In this document: positions 32,956-41,582 of the stretch, piece by piece
Position numbering within the stretch: position 1 is the stretch's first letter
Layout: each line of letters begins with the position of its first letter
NCBI RefSeq assembly: GCF_012726345.1
Contig: NZ_PTXN01000008.1
Coordinates: 124,001 to 188,000, forward strand
Length of the DNA: 64,000 bases
Source: Marinomonas sp. UCMA 3892
GTDB lineage: Bacteria > Pseudomonadota > Gammaproteobacteria > Pseudomonadales > Marinomonadaceae
Reading direction: 5' to 3'
Position numbers and translations under genes: made by a program
Notes under the pieces: model-generated
The model's database searches: none
The model's input: the letters and a program-made list of their open reading frames with translations, nothing else
Told to the model about the DNA's origin: nothing

Positions 32956-33690
32956 ATGATTTCAAAACTCAAATATAAATCCATCTATATTCCTGTGCTC
33001 TTGATGCTCTGGCTTGGTTTGTTCATTGACAGCCAGTCATTAGCTGAGCAGGTTCATTACAGTCAATGGATCACCAATGGTTTAGTACTGTTGTGCTTTG
33101 CTTGGGTGTATTTACGCGTGACCAGTAAAATCAAAAAGCTGATGTTATATGGTGTTGTCTTGGCCTTATTTGGTGAGGTGGTGTTTTCCCTTCTTTTGGG
33201 AATGTACGAATATCGTTTAGAAAACGTACCGCTTTATGTACCTCTTGGTCACAGTCTTATTTATGCCGCCGTGTTTTATATTCAAAAAGAAAAAATCATC
33301 CAACACAACAAAGTGTGGGTTGTTACGATTTTGTATTGGGGAATGATCGTCTATTCAAGCCTTTGGTTGCTACTTGACCAAGATAGATTGGGCTTTCTTT
33401 GTATGCTTGGTGTTGTGCTTTTTTTGAAAACGAAATCGGGCAATGAACTGTTCTTTCTTATCATGTTTTTCATGGTGGTGTATTTAGAATTGCTGGGAAC
33501 CTATTATCAATGCTGGGTGTGGCCAGATACGTGGTTTTCAACGGTTCCTTTCATTACCAGCAGTAATCCACCAAGTGGGATTAGTGTGTTTTATTTTGGG
33601 TTTGATATTGGTTGTTTGTGGATTTATAAAAAGCTGAATAGGCAAATGTGGAGCCGGATGAAAGCCATTCGGCAGTTAAGGAGTGCTTAG
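32956..33690 (+). CDS. Polytopic membrane protein of unknown function
   Basis: The protein is about 244 aa from ATG 32956 (MISKLKYKSIYIPVLLMLWL). Upstream in-frame starts at 32920 and 32911 are possible, and none has a strong SD. It has about seven or eight hydrophobic helices with conserved-looking polar positions in FGEVVFSLLLGMYEYRLENV, YVPLGHSLIYA and TYYQCWVWPDTWF. I recall similar uncharacterised inner-membrane proteins in other gammaproteobacteria but no function. It is followed by a strong bidirectional hairpin. Confidence 0.65.
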   Translation: MISKLKYKSIYIPVLLMLWLGLFIDSQSLAEQVHYSQWITNGLVLLCFAWVYLRVTSKIKKLMLYGVVLALFGEVVFSLLLGMYEYRLENVPLYVPLGHSLIYAAVFYIQKEKIIQHNKVWVVTILYWGMIVYSSLWLLLDQDRLGFLCMLGVVLFLKTKSGNELFFLIMFFMVVYLELLGTYYQCWVWPDTWFSTVPFITSSNPPSGISVFYFGFDIGCLWIYKKLNRQMWSRMKAIRQLRSA

Positions 33691-33696
33691 TTGGGA

Positions 33697-33727
33697 AAGC
33701 AAGCCACTGCGTAAACAGTGGCTTGCT
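33697..33727. terminator. Bidirectional terminator hairpin
   Basis: AAGCAAGCCACTG / CAGTGGCTTGCTT form a perfect 13-bp stem with a six-base loop between two converging genes. Confidence 0.8.
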
Positions 33728-33736
33728 TCGCAAGAT

Positions 33737-34270
33737 TTATAGATCAGCTTCAATGGCTGCTACAAGTGCATCATCTTTCGGTGTCACATCAGGCGAGAAA
33801 CGTTCTACTTTGCCATCTTTGGTGACTAGGAATTTTTCAAAGTTCCACACCACCTCTGGTGCTTTGGTCGCTTCGATTTTATGACCTGCCAACATGGTAA
33901 CCATGGCGTCGCGATTCGGCGTAACCGGGGCTGCTTCGATCAAGCCTTTGTATAACGGATGCTTGTCTTCACCTGTAACAGCAATCTTGCTGAACATTGG
34001 GAAAGTCACATCGTAAGTTAGGCTGCAGAACTGTTGAATTTCTTCATCGCTGCCTGGTTCCTGTCCAGCGAAATCATTCGCGGGGAAACCAAGGATTTCT
34101 AAGCCTTGCTCATGGTATTTTTTGTACAAGGCTTCAAGGCCTTCGTACTGCGGTGTTAAACCACATTTTGACGCAACGTTAACAATCAAAACCGTTTTGC
34201 CTTGGTAAGTGGATAGGTCAACGTTTTCGCTCTGGATGTTTTTAACGCTAAGATTGAGTGGATGACTCAT
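33737..34270 (-). CDS. Glutathione peroxidase
   Basis: The 177-aa protein has a peroxidatic Cys in VNVASKCGLTPQYEGL, the Gln of the triad in GFPANDFAGQEPG and the Trp in PEVVWNFEKFLV, all normal for Cys-type GPx (BtuE-like). It reduces hydroperoxides with thioredoxin or glutathione. It has a good SD and stands alone. Confidence 0.94.
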   Translation of the reverse strand: MSHPLNLSVKNIQSENVDLSTYQGKTVLIVNVASKCGLTPQYEGLEALYKKYHEQGLEILGFPANDFAGQEPGSDEEIQQFCSLTYDVTFPMFSKIAVTGEDKHPLYKGLIEAAPVTPNRDAMVTMLAGHKIEATKAPEVVWNFEKFLVTKDGKVERFSPDVTPKDDALVAAIEADL

Positions 34271-34361
34271 AAAAACTCCTTATTAATTTATATTCGATGT
34301 ATCGATCTTATCGGTTTGTCGCTTAAACAATGCGGAAAAATTGCATAACATTGTGATTGTC

Positions 34362-35723
34362 TTATTTTGAGTTTTTTAAAGGACCGCCTTGGTCTAACAA
34401 TAATTCACGTAATTTGCAGAACACTTCTGGCGACTGACGAACGCCATCGTGTTCGTAGCTATTAGTCAGCCAAACTTGCGTGTTGGCAACTTGCTTCGCC
34501 GTTTTTAGTGACAGCTCACGTGGCACGTACATATCGTTGTGATACACCGCGGCTACGACGGGGACTTTGTTTTTGGCAAGTTTTTCAAGGTCATAAAGTG
34601 GCGCGTAGTCCTTGTAAGTTGCTAGGGCATTCGCGGCCTCAGCAAAAGGGCGCAGTGAAGAAATTTGATCAAACATCCACGGGTAGATCATTTCGCCAGT
34701 TAACATCAAAGGCGAGTGTGACGCGTCAAATTTACTAAACTGATCTCGCAGCTGGTGTGCGGCCCAGCTAGTGCTTTCATTAGGTCGACCATAAATGCTT
34801 TCATGGATGACTGCAAAAAGTGGACCTTCGTGATAGCTGGTTATGTTCATGACTTGCTCTAAAAATACATCGCTAAGTCGAGTTTTGTCACTGCCAGCAA
34901 AGGCTTCATCTACTAACCAATGGACCTGATCAATACCTGGACCCATTCCCAAAAGAATGCCGATACTTTGGAAACGTTCTAGAGTAAGTTGGTCACCATC
35001 AGGTAAAAGTACTTTGTCGTTTTTTAGGCATTGTGCGATCTTCGCCATGACCTTGGCGTCTTCTGGATAATGAGCATAATAGTCTTGGTTCTTCTCGATC
35101 ACGCGCTGATAAGTTAGCTGATAAACCTCTTGTGCCGATTCCTCTAAACCTGCCAATCCGCCCGTGACATAGCACGCTGCTAGACCTTCAGGGGCTTGGG
35201 ATAAATAAGTCAGAGTGATAAAGCCACCGTAGCTTTGTCCCAAAGTTTCAAATAAACGGCCGCCATATACCGTTTTACGTAAGTGTTCGCAGTCGGCCAC
35301 AATGCTATCGGCGCGAAATTTAAGCAGGTAATCTCGGCCTTCTTCGGCAGACAATTTACTGATCAGATTGGTGTCGATACGGCTGCTACGACCCGTGCCA
35401 CGTTGATCGATTAAAATAACGCGGTGCGTTTTCAAGGCTTCCGCCATCCATGACGGCGAACCTGGCATGGGGCGAGGGGACTTGCCACCAGGACCACCCT
35501 GTAAAAACAGTAACAAAGGCAGCTCTTCATTGGCGCGGTTTACGTCAACCACTTCACGAGCAAACAGCGTAATCATCGAACTGTTGTCAGGGGTCTTATT
35601 AAGGCTTTTGTTAGAACTCCTGTTAAAGCTCTTGTTAAAGGAGACCCAATCCAACGGAACCTCTAGTTCGTGATTGGTAATAAGCATTCCTTTCATTTTG
35701 TACTGTTGGCTGACCGTGTTCAT
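34362..35723 (-). CDS. Alpha/beta hydrolase, S33 prolyl aminopeptidase-like
   Basis: The 453-aa protein has the oxyanion motif LFLQGGPGGKSPRP, IDQRGTGRSSRI, nucleophile GQSYGGFITLTYL, acid Asp near YHNDMYVPR and His in NSYEHDGVRQS, typical of proline iminopeptidase-like enzymes. The N-terminus contains an inserted tandem repeat of four residues (S-x-N-K/R, four units at about 31-46) made by a 12-bp minisatellite at 35595-35642. Internal Met 10 or 13 could be the true start. Substrate unknown. Confidence 0.88.
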   Translation of the reverse strand: MNTVSQQYKMKGMLITNHELEVPLDWVSFNKSFNRSSNKSLNKTPDNSSMITLFAREVVDVNRANEELPLLLFLQGGPGGKSPRPMPGSPSWMAEALKTHRVILIDQRGTGRSSRIDTNLISKLSAEEGRDYLLKFRADSIVADCEHLRKTVYGGRLFETLGQSYGGFITLTYLSQAPEGLAACYVTGGLAGLEESAQEVYQLTYQRVIEKNQDYYAHYPEDAKVMAKIAQCLKNDKVLLPDGDQLTLERFQSIGILLGMGPGIDQVHWLVDEAFAGSDKTRLSDVFLEQVMNITSYHEGPLFAVIHESIYGRPNESTSWAAHQLRDQFSKFDASHSPLMLTGEMIYPWMFDQISSLRPFAEAANALATYKDYAPLYDLEKLAKNKVPVVAAVYHNDMYVPRELSLKTAKQVANTQVWLTNSYEHDGVRQSPEVFCKLRELLLDQGGPLKNSK

Positions 35724-36001
35724 ATTTCCTCGTTATCTTGGCATAGCGATTTAAATTGTTTGCCACTTTAGCATCGGCTGACATGGAAGTTCGAATATTT
35801 TTATTTATCAGTCTTGATTATTAAGGTGTTTTTGCTTTTGCTGAAAAACGACGCAGAATCTGTTGTAGCGTTGTTCTCTAACCTTGAAATTGTTATTTTT
35901 AGTAGCAATCTATTACTCTAAGCAAAATGATTAGATATGCTTATGGATAGACACGGTCCATATTAGATTTACGATAAGATAGCGCTACGGAGTGCCTTTA
36001 T

Positions 36002-36559
36002 ATGAAAATACTAGATTTTTACCCTACAACAGAAATAGATGAATTGGCTTGGCCTGAAGAAAACTACGACTTAACAATTGATTCTTCTGCATTGCTATTT
36101 TTCACAGATTTTAAAAACAACAAACCTTTGGTCGTTGAATCCACAATACCTGTTCTCACTGCCAAAGAGCTGATGCAGAAAGAACACGTACGTTTAAAAT
36201 TTGTTATCGATGAAAAGAAGCATTTTATTGGTGTGGTCAGTTCTGACGATATCATCGAGCGCAAAATCGTACAGAAAGTATCTGAAGGCTTGGAGCGATC
36301 TGAAATTGTCGTAGCTGATTTGATGACGGCTAAAAAGAACCTAAAAGCATTGGATTGGCAGGATATTTCTAAAGCCACCATTTCTGATGTAATTACCGCG
36401 CTTAAAAACAACGGTGAACGTCACTGTTTGGTTCTTGATCGTGAAAATCATGAGATTCGTGGTATTTTCTCTGCCAGTGATATTTCTCGTAGATTGCGCC
36501 TAAATATCGATATCCAAGAAAAAACCAGCTTCTCTAAAGTATTTACCGCAACACTTTAA
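36002..36559 (+). CDS. CBS-domain protein
   Basis: The 185-aa protein has two CBS motifs: residues about 40-85 (TAKELMQKEHVRLKFVIDEK, FIGVVSSDDIIERK) and 105-170 (VADLMT, ISDVITALKNNGERHCLVLD, IRGIFSASDISRRL). CBS pairs bind adenine nucleotides. No catalytic domain is attached. It is a single-gene unit with a strong terminator. Confidence 0.88.
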   Translation: MKILDFYPTTEIDELAWPEENYDLTIDSSALLFFTDFKNNKPLVVESTIPVLTAKELMQKEHVRLKFVIDEKKHFIGVVSSDDIIERKIVQKVSEGLERSEIVVADLMTAKKNLKALDWQDISKATISDVITALKNNGERHCLVLDRENHEIRGIFSASDISRRLRLNIDIQEKTSFSKVFTATL

Positions 36560-36598
36560 TATCCCAAAAAGACATTTTTTTGATTGTCTGAATTTTTC

Positions 36599-36639
36599 AT
36601 AGCTCTTATTGCCGACTATTCATAGGCAATAAGAGCTAT
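36599..36639. terminator. Bidirectional terminator hairpin
   Basis: ATAGCTCTTATTGCC / GGCAATAAGAGCTAT form a perfect 15-bp stem with an 11-base loop, between the CBS gene and the leftward 17-codon frame. Confidence 0.8.
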
Positions 36640-36654
36640 TTGGTTTCATACCGT

Positions 36655-36708
36655 TCATTTAATCAAGCTTTTGATAGCATCTTCAACACCATTTACATAC
36701 AAAGCCAT
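36655..36708 (-). CDS. 17-aa peptide gene after the AAA ATPase
   Basis: MALYVNGVEDAIKSLIK is encoded 12 bp after the ATPase stop, with AAGGAGA placed ideally before its ATG. The bidirectional terminator follows 16 bp later, so it lies inside the ATPase transcript. Good ribosome site and position suggest it is translated. It may be a real micropeptide or the remaining start of a deleted gene. Confidence 0.4.
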   Translation of the reverse strand: MALYVNGVEDAIKSLIK

Positions 36709-36720
36709 GCTGTCTCCTTC

Positions 36721-37473
36721 CTATGAAAACAATTCTCTCAACATTGGCTCAGGGTTATTTAAGAAGGCTTTGGTAACTCCGTAATGTTCGGTGTCTTCGT
36801 ATTTGACTGGGTAAATGCCTGTTTTATCGATTTGATAAATTTTCGCTCCAGGATACGCCATAAGAATCGGTGAATGTGTTGCTATGATGAATTGAGATTG
36901 ATTGTTTATCAGTTGATGCATTCGACTCAATACCGCCAGTTGCCTTGTCGGTGAAAGCGCCGCCTCTGGCTCGTCAAGGAGATAAAGCCCGTTTCCGCCA
37001 AAGCGTTTCAACATAAGTGCTAGAAAAGATTCACCATGGGATTGATGATGCAGCGATTTTCCGCCATAGCTGTCTTTAATAAATGGTGCTGGTGAGGGGT
37101 CTTCATCTAATTCATCAATATTAGTGGCAACGTTATAGAAGCTTTCTGCCCGTAGGAAAAAGCCGTCTCGGTAGCGTTTAAAGGATTTCGAAAGGCGTAG
37201 GTAGCTGTGCAGGTCCGAATGAGTACTGCGTGTACCGAAGTTGAAGTTTTTGGTGCCGCCTTCTGCGTTGAAGCCCATACTTACCGCAATGGCTTCGAGT
37301 AAGGTGGATTTGCCACTGCCGTTTTCTCCAACAAAAATAGTCACAGCTTTATCGAACTCAATAAAATCCAGTTCCTTTACCGCTGGGATAGAGAAAGGAT
37401 AAACGTCAAAAGAGTCGATTAAATCCCGTTTAAGTTCGATGGTTTTCAAATATGGTAGCGGTTCCATGCTCAT
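36721..37473 (-). CDS. AAA-type ATPase (COG3910-like)
   Basis: The 250-aa single-domain SMC/ABC-like ATPase has Walker A IFVGENGSGKSTLLEA, signature HQSHGESFLALM, Walker B GLYLLDEPEAALSPTRQLA and switch His in FIIATHSPILMAYPGA. Family members of this size are common and uncharacterised, with possible roles in DNA repair or defence. No nuclease partner is adjacent; only a 17-codon frame follows. Confidence 0.88.
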   Translation of the reverse strand: MSMEPLPYLKTIELKRDLIDSFDVYPFSIPAVKELDFIEFDKAVTIFVGENGSGKSTLLEAIAVSMGFNAEGGTKNFNFGTRSTHSDLHSYLRLSKSFKRYRDGFFLRAESFYNVATNIDELDEDPSPAPFIKDSYGGKSLHHQSHGESFLALMLKRFGGNGLYLLDEPEAALSPTRQLAVLSRMHQLINNQSQFIIATHSPILMAYPGAKIYQIDKTGIYPVKYEDTEHYGVTKAFLNNPEPMLRELFS

Positions 37474-37509
37474 TACTCTTGTTGCTTTTTTAAGGGTTGT
37501 TCACATACA

Positions 37510-37535
37510 AAAAGAGCCTCATGGGAGGCTCTTTT
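37510..37535. terminator. Terminator hairpin of the ectoine operon
   Basis: AAAAGAGCCTC / GAGGCTCTTTT form an 11-bp stem with an ATGG loop, 30 bp after the doeC stop in the leftward direction. Confidence 0.85.
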
Positions 37536-37565
37536 GATGAGTTTTAACATAATAGCAATATAGCG

Positions 37566-38963
37566 CTAAGCAATCCAAATCTGTTGTACGTTGACAAATT
37601 CGCGTATGCCCTGTGGGCCAAGTTCACGACCATAGCCGGATTTGCCAATCCCGCCTGATGGCAACCTTGGGTCACTTTTGACGATGCCGTTGACAGCAAT
37701 TTGCCCAGATTCCAGTGTCTCAATGGCTCGATCGATGGCCACTTGGTTACTGGTCCAAATGCTGGCGCCTAAGCCGTATTCGGTATCGTTTGCTAGCCCC
37801 AGTGCTTGATCAATAGTATCAATCGGCGTCACGCTGAGTACTGGGCCAAAGGTTTCTTCTTCAAAGACTGTCATGCCGGGTTTTACGTCGACCAATAAAG
37901 TCGGCGGATAAAAGAAGCCCGAGCGAGATGGCAAATCGCCGCCTGTTAAACAGCGCGCACCGGCGTCGATGCTTTCTGATACTTGGCGATGCAGTTGATC
38001 TCGTAAGTCTTCCCTCGCCAATGGCCCGAGATTATTACTTTCGTCTCTTGGATCGCCGCATTTTAACTTGCTGAAACGTTCTCGTAGCGCTTCACAAACT
38101 TGGCTATAAATGGATTTTTCGATGAATAAGCGTTTTACTGCAATACAAGATTGCCCTGCGTTGATCATGCGCGACAGGGTAATTATATCGAGCGCTTTTT
38201 CCAAATCCGCATCGGCCATCAGAATACAAGGATCAGAACCACCCAGTTCTAATACAGCAGGTTTTAATCCTGCTGCGGCTTGCGAGGCAATGAATTGTCC
38301 TGCTTTGCTAGAACCAGTAAAAGATACGGCTTTGACTTTTGGGTGATCGATCATTTTACTCGCCACCGAATTTGCTACCGCTAAGTTAGCAACCACGTTT
38401 TCTGGAACGCCTGCTTGATAAAAGCATTCGACTAATTTCTTTGCCGTGGCAGGCACATTGGGATCAGCTTTTAGAACACAAGTGTTACCCGCCATTAAGG
38501 CTGGTGCCAGAAAGCGCAATGCCAACCAAACAGGCGCGTTCCAAGGCAAGATACCTAGAACCGTTCCAAGAGGAGGGTATTGCACATAGCTGTGGCTGGC
38601 GTCCGATTCTAACGTTTCAGGAGTCAGGAATGCTTCGCCATTGTCGGCGTAATATTCTGCGCACCATGCGCTTTTCTCAACCTCGGCAACGCCTTCTTTA
38701 ACTGGTTTGCCCATCTCCAGAGCCATTAAATCGGCCAGCTCACCTTTGTTTTCTCGTAATTTTGCGGCTACGGCTTTTAATATGGCTGCGCGTTTTGGGT
38801 AACTTGTGGCTTTCCACCCAGTAAAGCCCGCTGCCACCTTATCGATGGTGGAACGTGCTTCGTCTAACGTCAAGGCTTCACAAGAAGGTAAGGCTTGTCC
38901 CGTCGTCGGGTTAATGCTTTCAAGCGTTGTGTTTTCTAATTTGGCTGCTGTTAACATGGTCAC
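37566..38963 (-). CDS. doeC: Aldehyde dehydrogenase of ectoine degradation (aspartate-semialdehyde dehydrogenase), DoeC
   Basis: The 465-aa ALDH has catalytic Glu in AVLELGGSDPCILMADADLE, catalytic Cys in NAGQSCIAVKR and the PWNAPVW region. On sequence alone it resembles succinate-semialdehyde dehydrogenases of the Sad type. As the last gene of the ectoine operon, six bases after doeA, it is best read as DoeC, which oxidises aspartate semialdehyde to aspartate. Confidence 0.87.
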   Translation of the reverse strand: MTMLTAAKLENTTLESINPTTGQALPSCEALTLDEARSTIDKVAAGFTGWKATSYPKRAAILKAVAAKLRENKGELADLMALEMGKPVKEGVAEVEKSAWCAEYYADNGEAFLTPETLESDASHSYVQYPPLGTVLGILPWNAPVWLALRFLAPALMAGNTCVLKADPNVPATAKKLVECFYQAGVPENVVANLAVANSVASKMIDHPKVKAVSFTGSSKAGQFIASQAAAGLKPAVLELGGSDPCILMADADLEKALDIITLSRMINAGQSCIAVKRLFIEKSIYSQVCEALRERFSKLKCGDPRDESNNLGPLAREDLRDQLHRQVSESIDAGARCLTGGDLPSRSGFFYPPTLLVDVKPGMTVFEEETFGPVLSVTPIDTIDQALGLANDTEYGLGASIWTSNQVAIDRAIETLESGQIAVNGIVKSDPRLPSGGIGKSGYGRELGPQGIREFVNVQQIWIA

Positions 38964-38969
38964 CTCCTA

Positions 38970-40271
38970 TTAGCTGGCCGCTTTTTCGGCTTGCTTGGTG
39001 TTCGATTTGGTTTTCTTGGCTTCCTCTTTAACAGACAAGGTGTCGGACTCTTTAACAGGTACGCTGCCGGACAGCTCAATGGCTCTTCTTTCCTGAGGTT
39101 CGGTCATAGCGGATTTCACTGTAAAATCTCGATCCATGCTAAAGAAAGAACGGCAACCATCTTCGGTGATCTCGATGGTGTCCGAAATGCCGCAGGTTTT
39201 ATCGCCTTCAATGCCCCACATCCATGGAATCATATGAAAGGTCATGCCCGGTTTTAACACCGCAGAATTACCTTGTTTTAAGCTGATGATATAGCCTTCA
39301 TCCCAGCTTGGCGGGAAGGCGATACCAATAGAATAACCAGAGCGTGTAATCAAACTGGCGCCCACTTGGTTGTCCATAATGATATTTCGCACCATGTTAT
39401 CCACGTCCGACACTGTCATTCCAGGCTGTACCACTCGATGAATTTCATTGAGCGCACGCTTCATTATTTCTTGGGATTGATACATGGCATCAGACAGTTC
39501 ACCCAGAATAACGGTGCGCATCATGGCCGTATGGTAACGACGATAACAACCGCCTACTTCTAGAAAGACATGTTCGTCGGGCAGAACGGTACGACCTTCG
39601 AATGTCGCGTGACCAATCATGGTTCTTGGGCCAGAGGTGACGTACGGCATGACGGCGGGCGTTTCACCGCCAGCGCGGAACATGGCGGCGGCGATTTCCG
39701 CTCCTATTTCATTTTCGGTGATTCCGGGGCGGCACACTTCAATACCTGCTTTCATACCGGCTTCGGTGGCGAGTGCCGCACGACGCATGACCATGATTTC
39801 TTCTTGAGACTTGCAGATCCGACCTTCTTCCACAATGCCGAAGCAGTCCATCAGTTTAGCGTTTTTCAATGTGGTATGAATGCAATCCTGCTGATAAGCA
39901 GGGAAGAAATAACTATTGCGTTCATAACCAATGCGTTTGTCAGCTAAACCAAACTCACGTAGCGCATCCACCAGCATTTGAATCGCATCACCCGTGTCTG
40001 GATAGGGGCGGGTTAATTCCACCCATGTTCGAGCAAATATATTGGATTCTTCCAACGCTCGCGTGATCATGAATGGCTCTTTTTCGAGTGGAATCACTAA
40101 CGCTTGAAAGAATGAATAACCCGTCGTTTGGTAATCCGTTAAGTACGTTATGTTTTCTGGGTCTGTGACCACGACGGCATCCAGTCGGCGTTCGGCAATG
40201 CGAGCGCGCAATTCACCCAAGCGACGCTGATACTCAGCGAAAGTAAATGTCATATCATCGCGTTCAATCAT
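38970..40271 (-). CDS. doeA: Ectoine hydrolase, DoeA/EutD (M24 family)
   Basis: The 433-aa protein has an N-terminal creatinase-like domain (LDAVVVTDPENITYLTDYQT) and a pita-bread M24 domain (GRICKSQEEIMVMRRAALAT, PYVTSGPRTMIGHATFEGRT, IPWMWGIEGDKTCGISDTIE). It opens the ectoine ring to N-acetyl-diaminobutyrate. A Lys/Glu-rich tail of about 35 residues extends beyond the family length (about 400). The start overlaps the doeD stop as ATGA; Met 7 is an alternative. Confidence 0.92.
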   Translation of the reverse strand: MIERDDMTFTFAEYQRRLGELRARIAERRLDAVVVTDPENITYLTDYQTTGYSFFQALVIPLEKEPFMITRALEESNIFARTWVELTRPYPDTGDAIQMLVDALREFGLADKRIGYERNSYFFPAYQQDCIHTTLKNAKLMDCFGIVEEGRICKSQEEIMVMRRAALATEAGMKAGIEVCRPGITENEIGAEIAAAMFRAGGETPAVMPYVTSGPRTMIGHATFEGRTVLPDEHVFLEVGGCYRRYHTAMMRTVILGELSDAMYQSQEIMKRALNEIHRVVQPGMTVSDVDNMVRNIIMDNQVGASLITRSGYSIGIAFPPSWDEGYIISLKQGNSAVLKPGMTFHMIPWMWGIEGDKTCGISDTIEITEDGCRSFFSMDRDFTVKSAMTEPQERRAIELSGSVPVKESDTLSVKEEAKKTKSNTKQAEKAAS

Positions 40272-41527
40272 GCGGCTTCCTCCATTACAAAACGTACGGC
40301 GTCTTTCAAAATATCCAAGCCTTCTGCAAGGTCTGCTTCTGGGATGGTCAATGGTGGAATAATCTTCAGTACTCGACCGCCACTACCGCATGCTCCCAGC
40401 ATCAAGCCATTTTTGAAGCAGCGTTGTACCACTTTAGCGGCTATGTCGCCGCAGCCCATGTCTAGGCCAAGAATCAAGCCTTTGCCACGCAGTTCTTTAG
40501 CGCTGTTTTCGCTAACTAGCGGCTCTAATGTATTGCGCACCGTTTTTACTTTTTCCATGACTTCGTTCATCAATTTGTCATTGTCAAAGTAGCTTAAGGC
40601 GACTTCGCCTGCGACGAAGGATAAATTTTGTCCACGGAAGGTGCCTGTGTGCTCGCCTGGTGACCAATGCTTATCCAAATCTGGATGAACCAGATTCATT
40701 GCCATTGGCGTCCCCGCGCCGCCAATGCCTTTGGCTAAGGTAATAATGTCTGGGTTAATTCCCATGTCATCAAAGCTGAAATACGACCCAGTACGACCGC
40801 AGCCCACTTGGATGTCATCGACGATTAGTACAGAACCAAACTCTTTGGCGAGCTTTTCCAATTTTTGCATCCATTCTTTGCTGGCGACGTTAACGCCGCC
40901 TTCCGCTTGGATAGTTTCGACCATAAAAGCTGCTGGTGGCTTGATGCCACTGGATGGATCACGATACTGACTCGCCAATGCATCTAATGCCGCAAGAGAA
41001 GCTGCTTGATCGTGTTCCTGATCGAATAACTCATGACTGACATGCAGCAAAGGCACGCCAGAAGCTTGACGGAAATACTCGTTGGCCGTTGCTGCCAAAG
41101 CGCCTAACGTCATGCCGTGAAAGCCTTGGCTAAAGGCGACAATGTTGTGACGGCCTGTGGCGTTACGTGCCAGCTTCATAGCCGCTTCGACGGCGTTAGT
41201 GCCAGTAGGTCCCATGAATTGCATGCGATGAGGCATGTTTCGAGGTTTTAAAATCACATCCGTAAATTTCTGCATAAAATTGGCTTTGGCTTCAGTTTGC
41301 ATGTCTAAGCTGTGCAGAACGCCATCTTTTTGCATGTAATCGATCATGGCTTCTTTCATGTAGGGATTATTGTGCCCAAAGTTCAGCACCCCAGCCCCCG
41401 CGAAGAAATCAATGTATTCCTTGCCGTTCTCATCCGTTTGGCGAGCGTTTTTTGCCGTAACAAAAACCGTTGGGTACGTGCGAGCGTATGCTCGAATGTT
41501 GGATTCTCGTTGTTCGAAAATAGTCAT
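40268..41527 (-). CDS. doeD: Diaminobutyrate aminotransferase of ectoine degradation, DoeD
   Basis: The start at 41527 (MTIFEQRESNIRAYARTYPT) has AGGAGA upstream; an in-frame extension is not used. The 419-aa class III aminotransferase carries the PLP Lys in ITLAKGIGGAGTPMAM and the IVDDIQVGCGRTGSYFSFDD motif. It is close to EctB but lies in a degradative operon, so it converts diaminobutyrate to aspartate semialdehyde. Confidence 0.92.
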   Translation of the reverse strand: MTIFEQRESNIRAYARTYPTVFVTAKNARQTDENGKEYIDFFAGAGVLNFGHNNPYMKEAMIDYMQKDGVLHSLDMQTEAKANFMQKFTDVILKPRNMPHRMQFMGPTGTNAVEAAMKLARNATGRHNIVAFSQGFHGMTLGALAATANEYFRQASGVPLLHVSHELFDQEHDQAASLAALDALASQYRDPSSGIKPPAAFMVETIQAEGGVNVASKEWMQKLEKLAKEFGSVLIVDDIQVGCGRTGSYFSFDDMGINPDIITLAKGIGGAGTPMAMNLVHPDLDKHWSPGEHTGTFRGQNLSFVAGEVALSYFDNDKLMNEVMEKVKTVRNTLEPLVSENSAKELRGKGLILGLDMGCGDIAAKVVQRCFKNGLMLGACGSGGRVLKIIPPLTIPEADLAEGLDILKDAVRFVMEEAA

Positions 41528-41582
41528 AACGTCTCCTATCAACCCTATTACTAGAGGTTGTTGGTTAGTGTTTTTTGGGTTG

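Noticed and set aside
39366..40066. Rightward open frames opposite doeA
   Set aside because: His/Gly-rich shadows of the doeA coding strand with no ribosome sites.
40268..41527. EctB of ectoine biosynthesis
   Set aside because: No ectA or ectC nearby; the gene lies among ectoine hydrolase and deacetylase genes, so DoeD is the better call.
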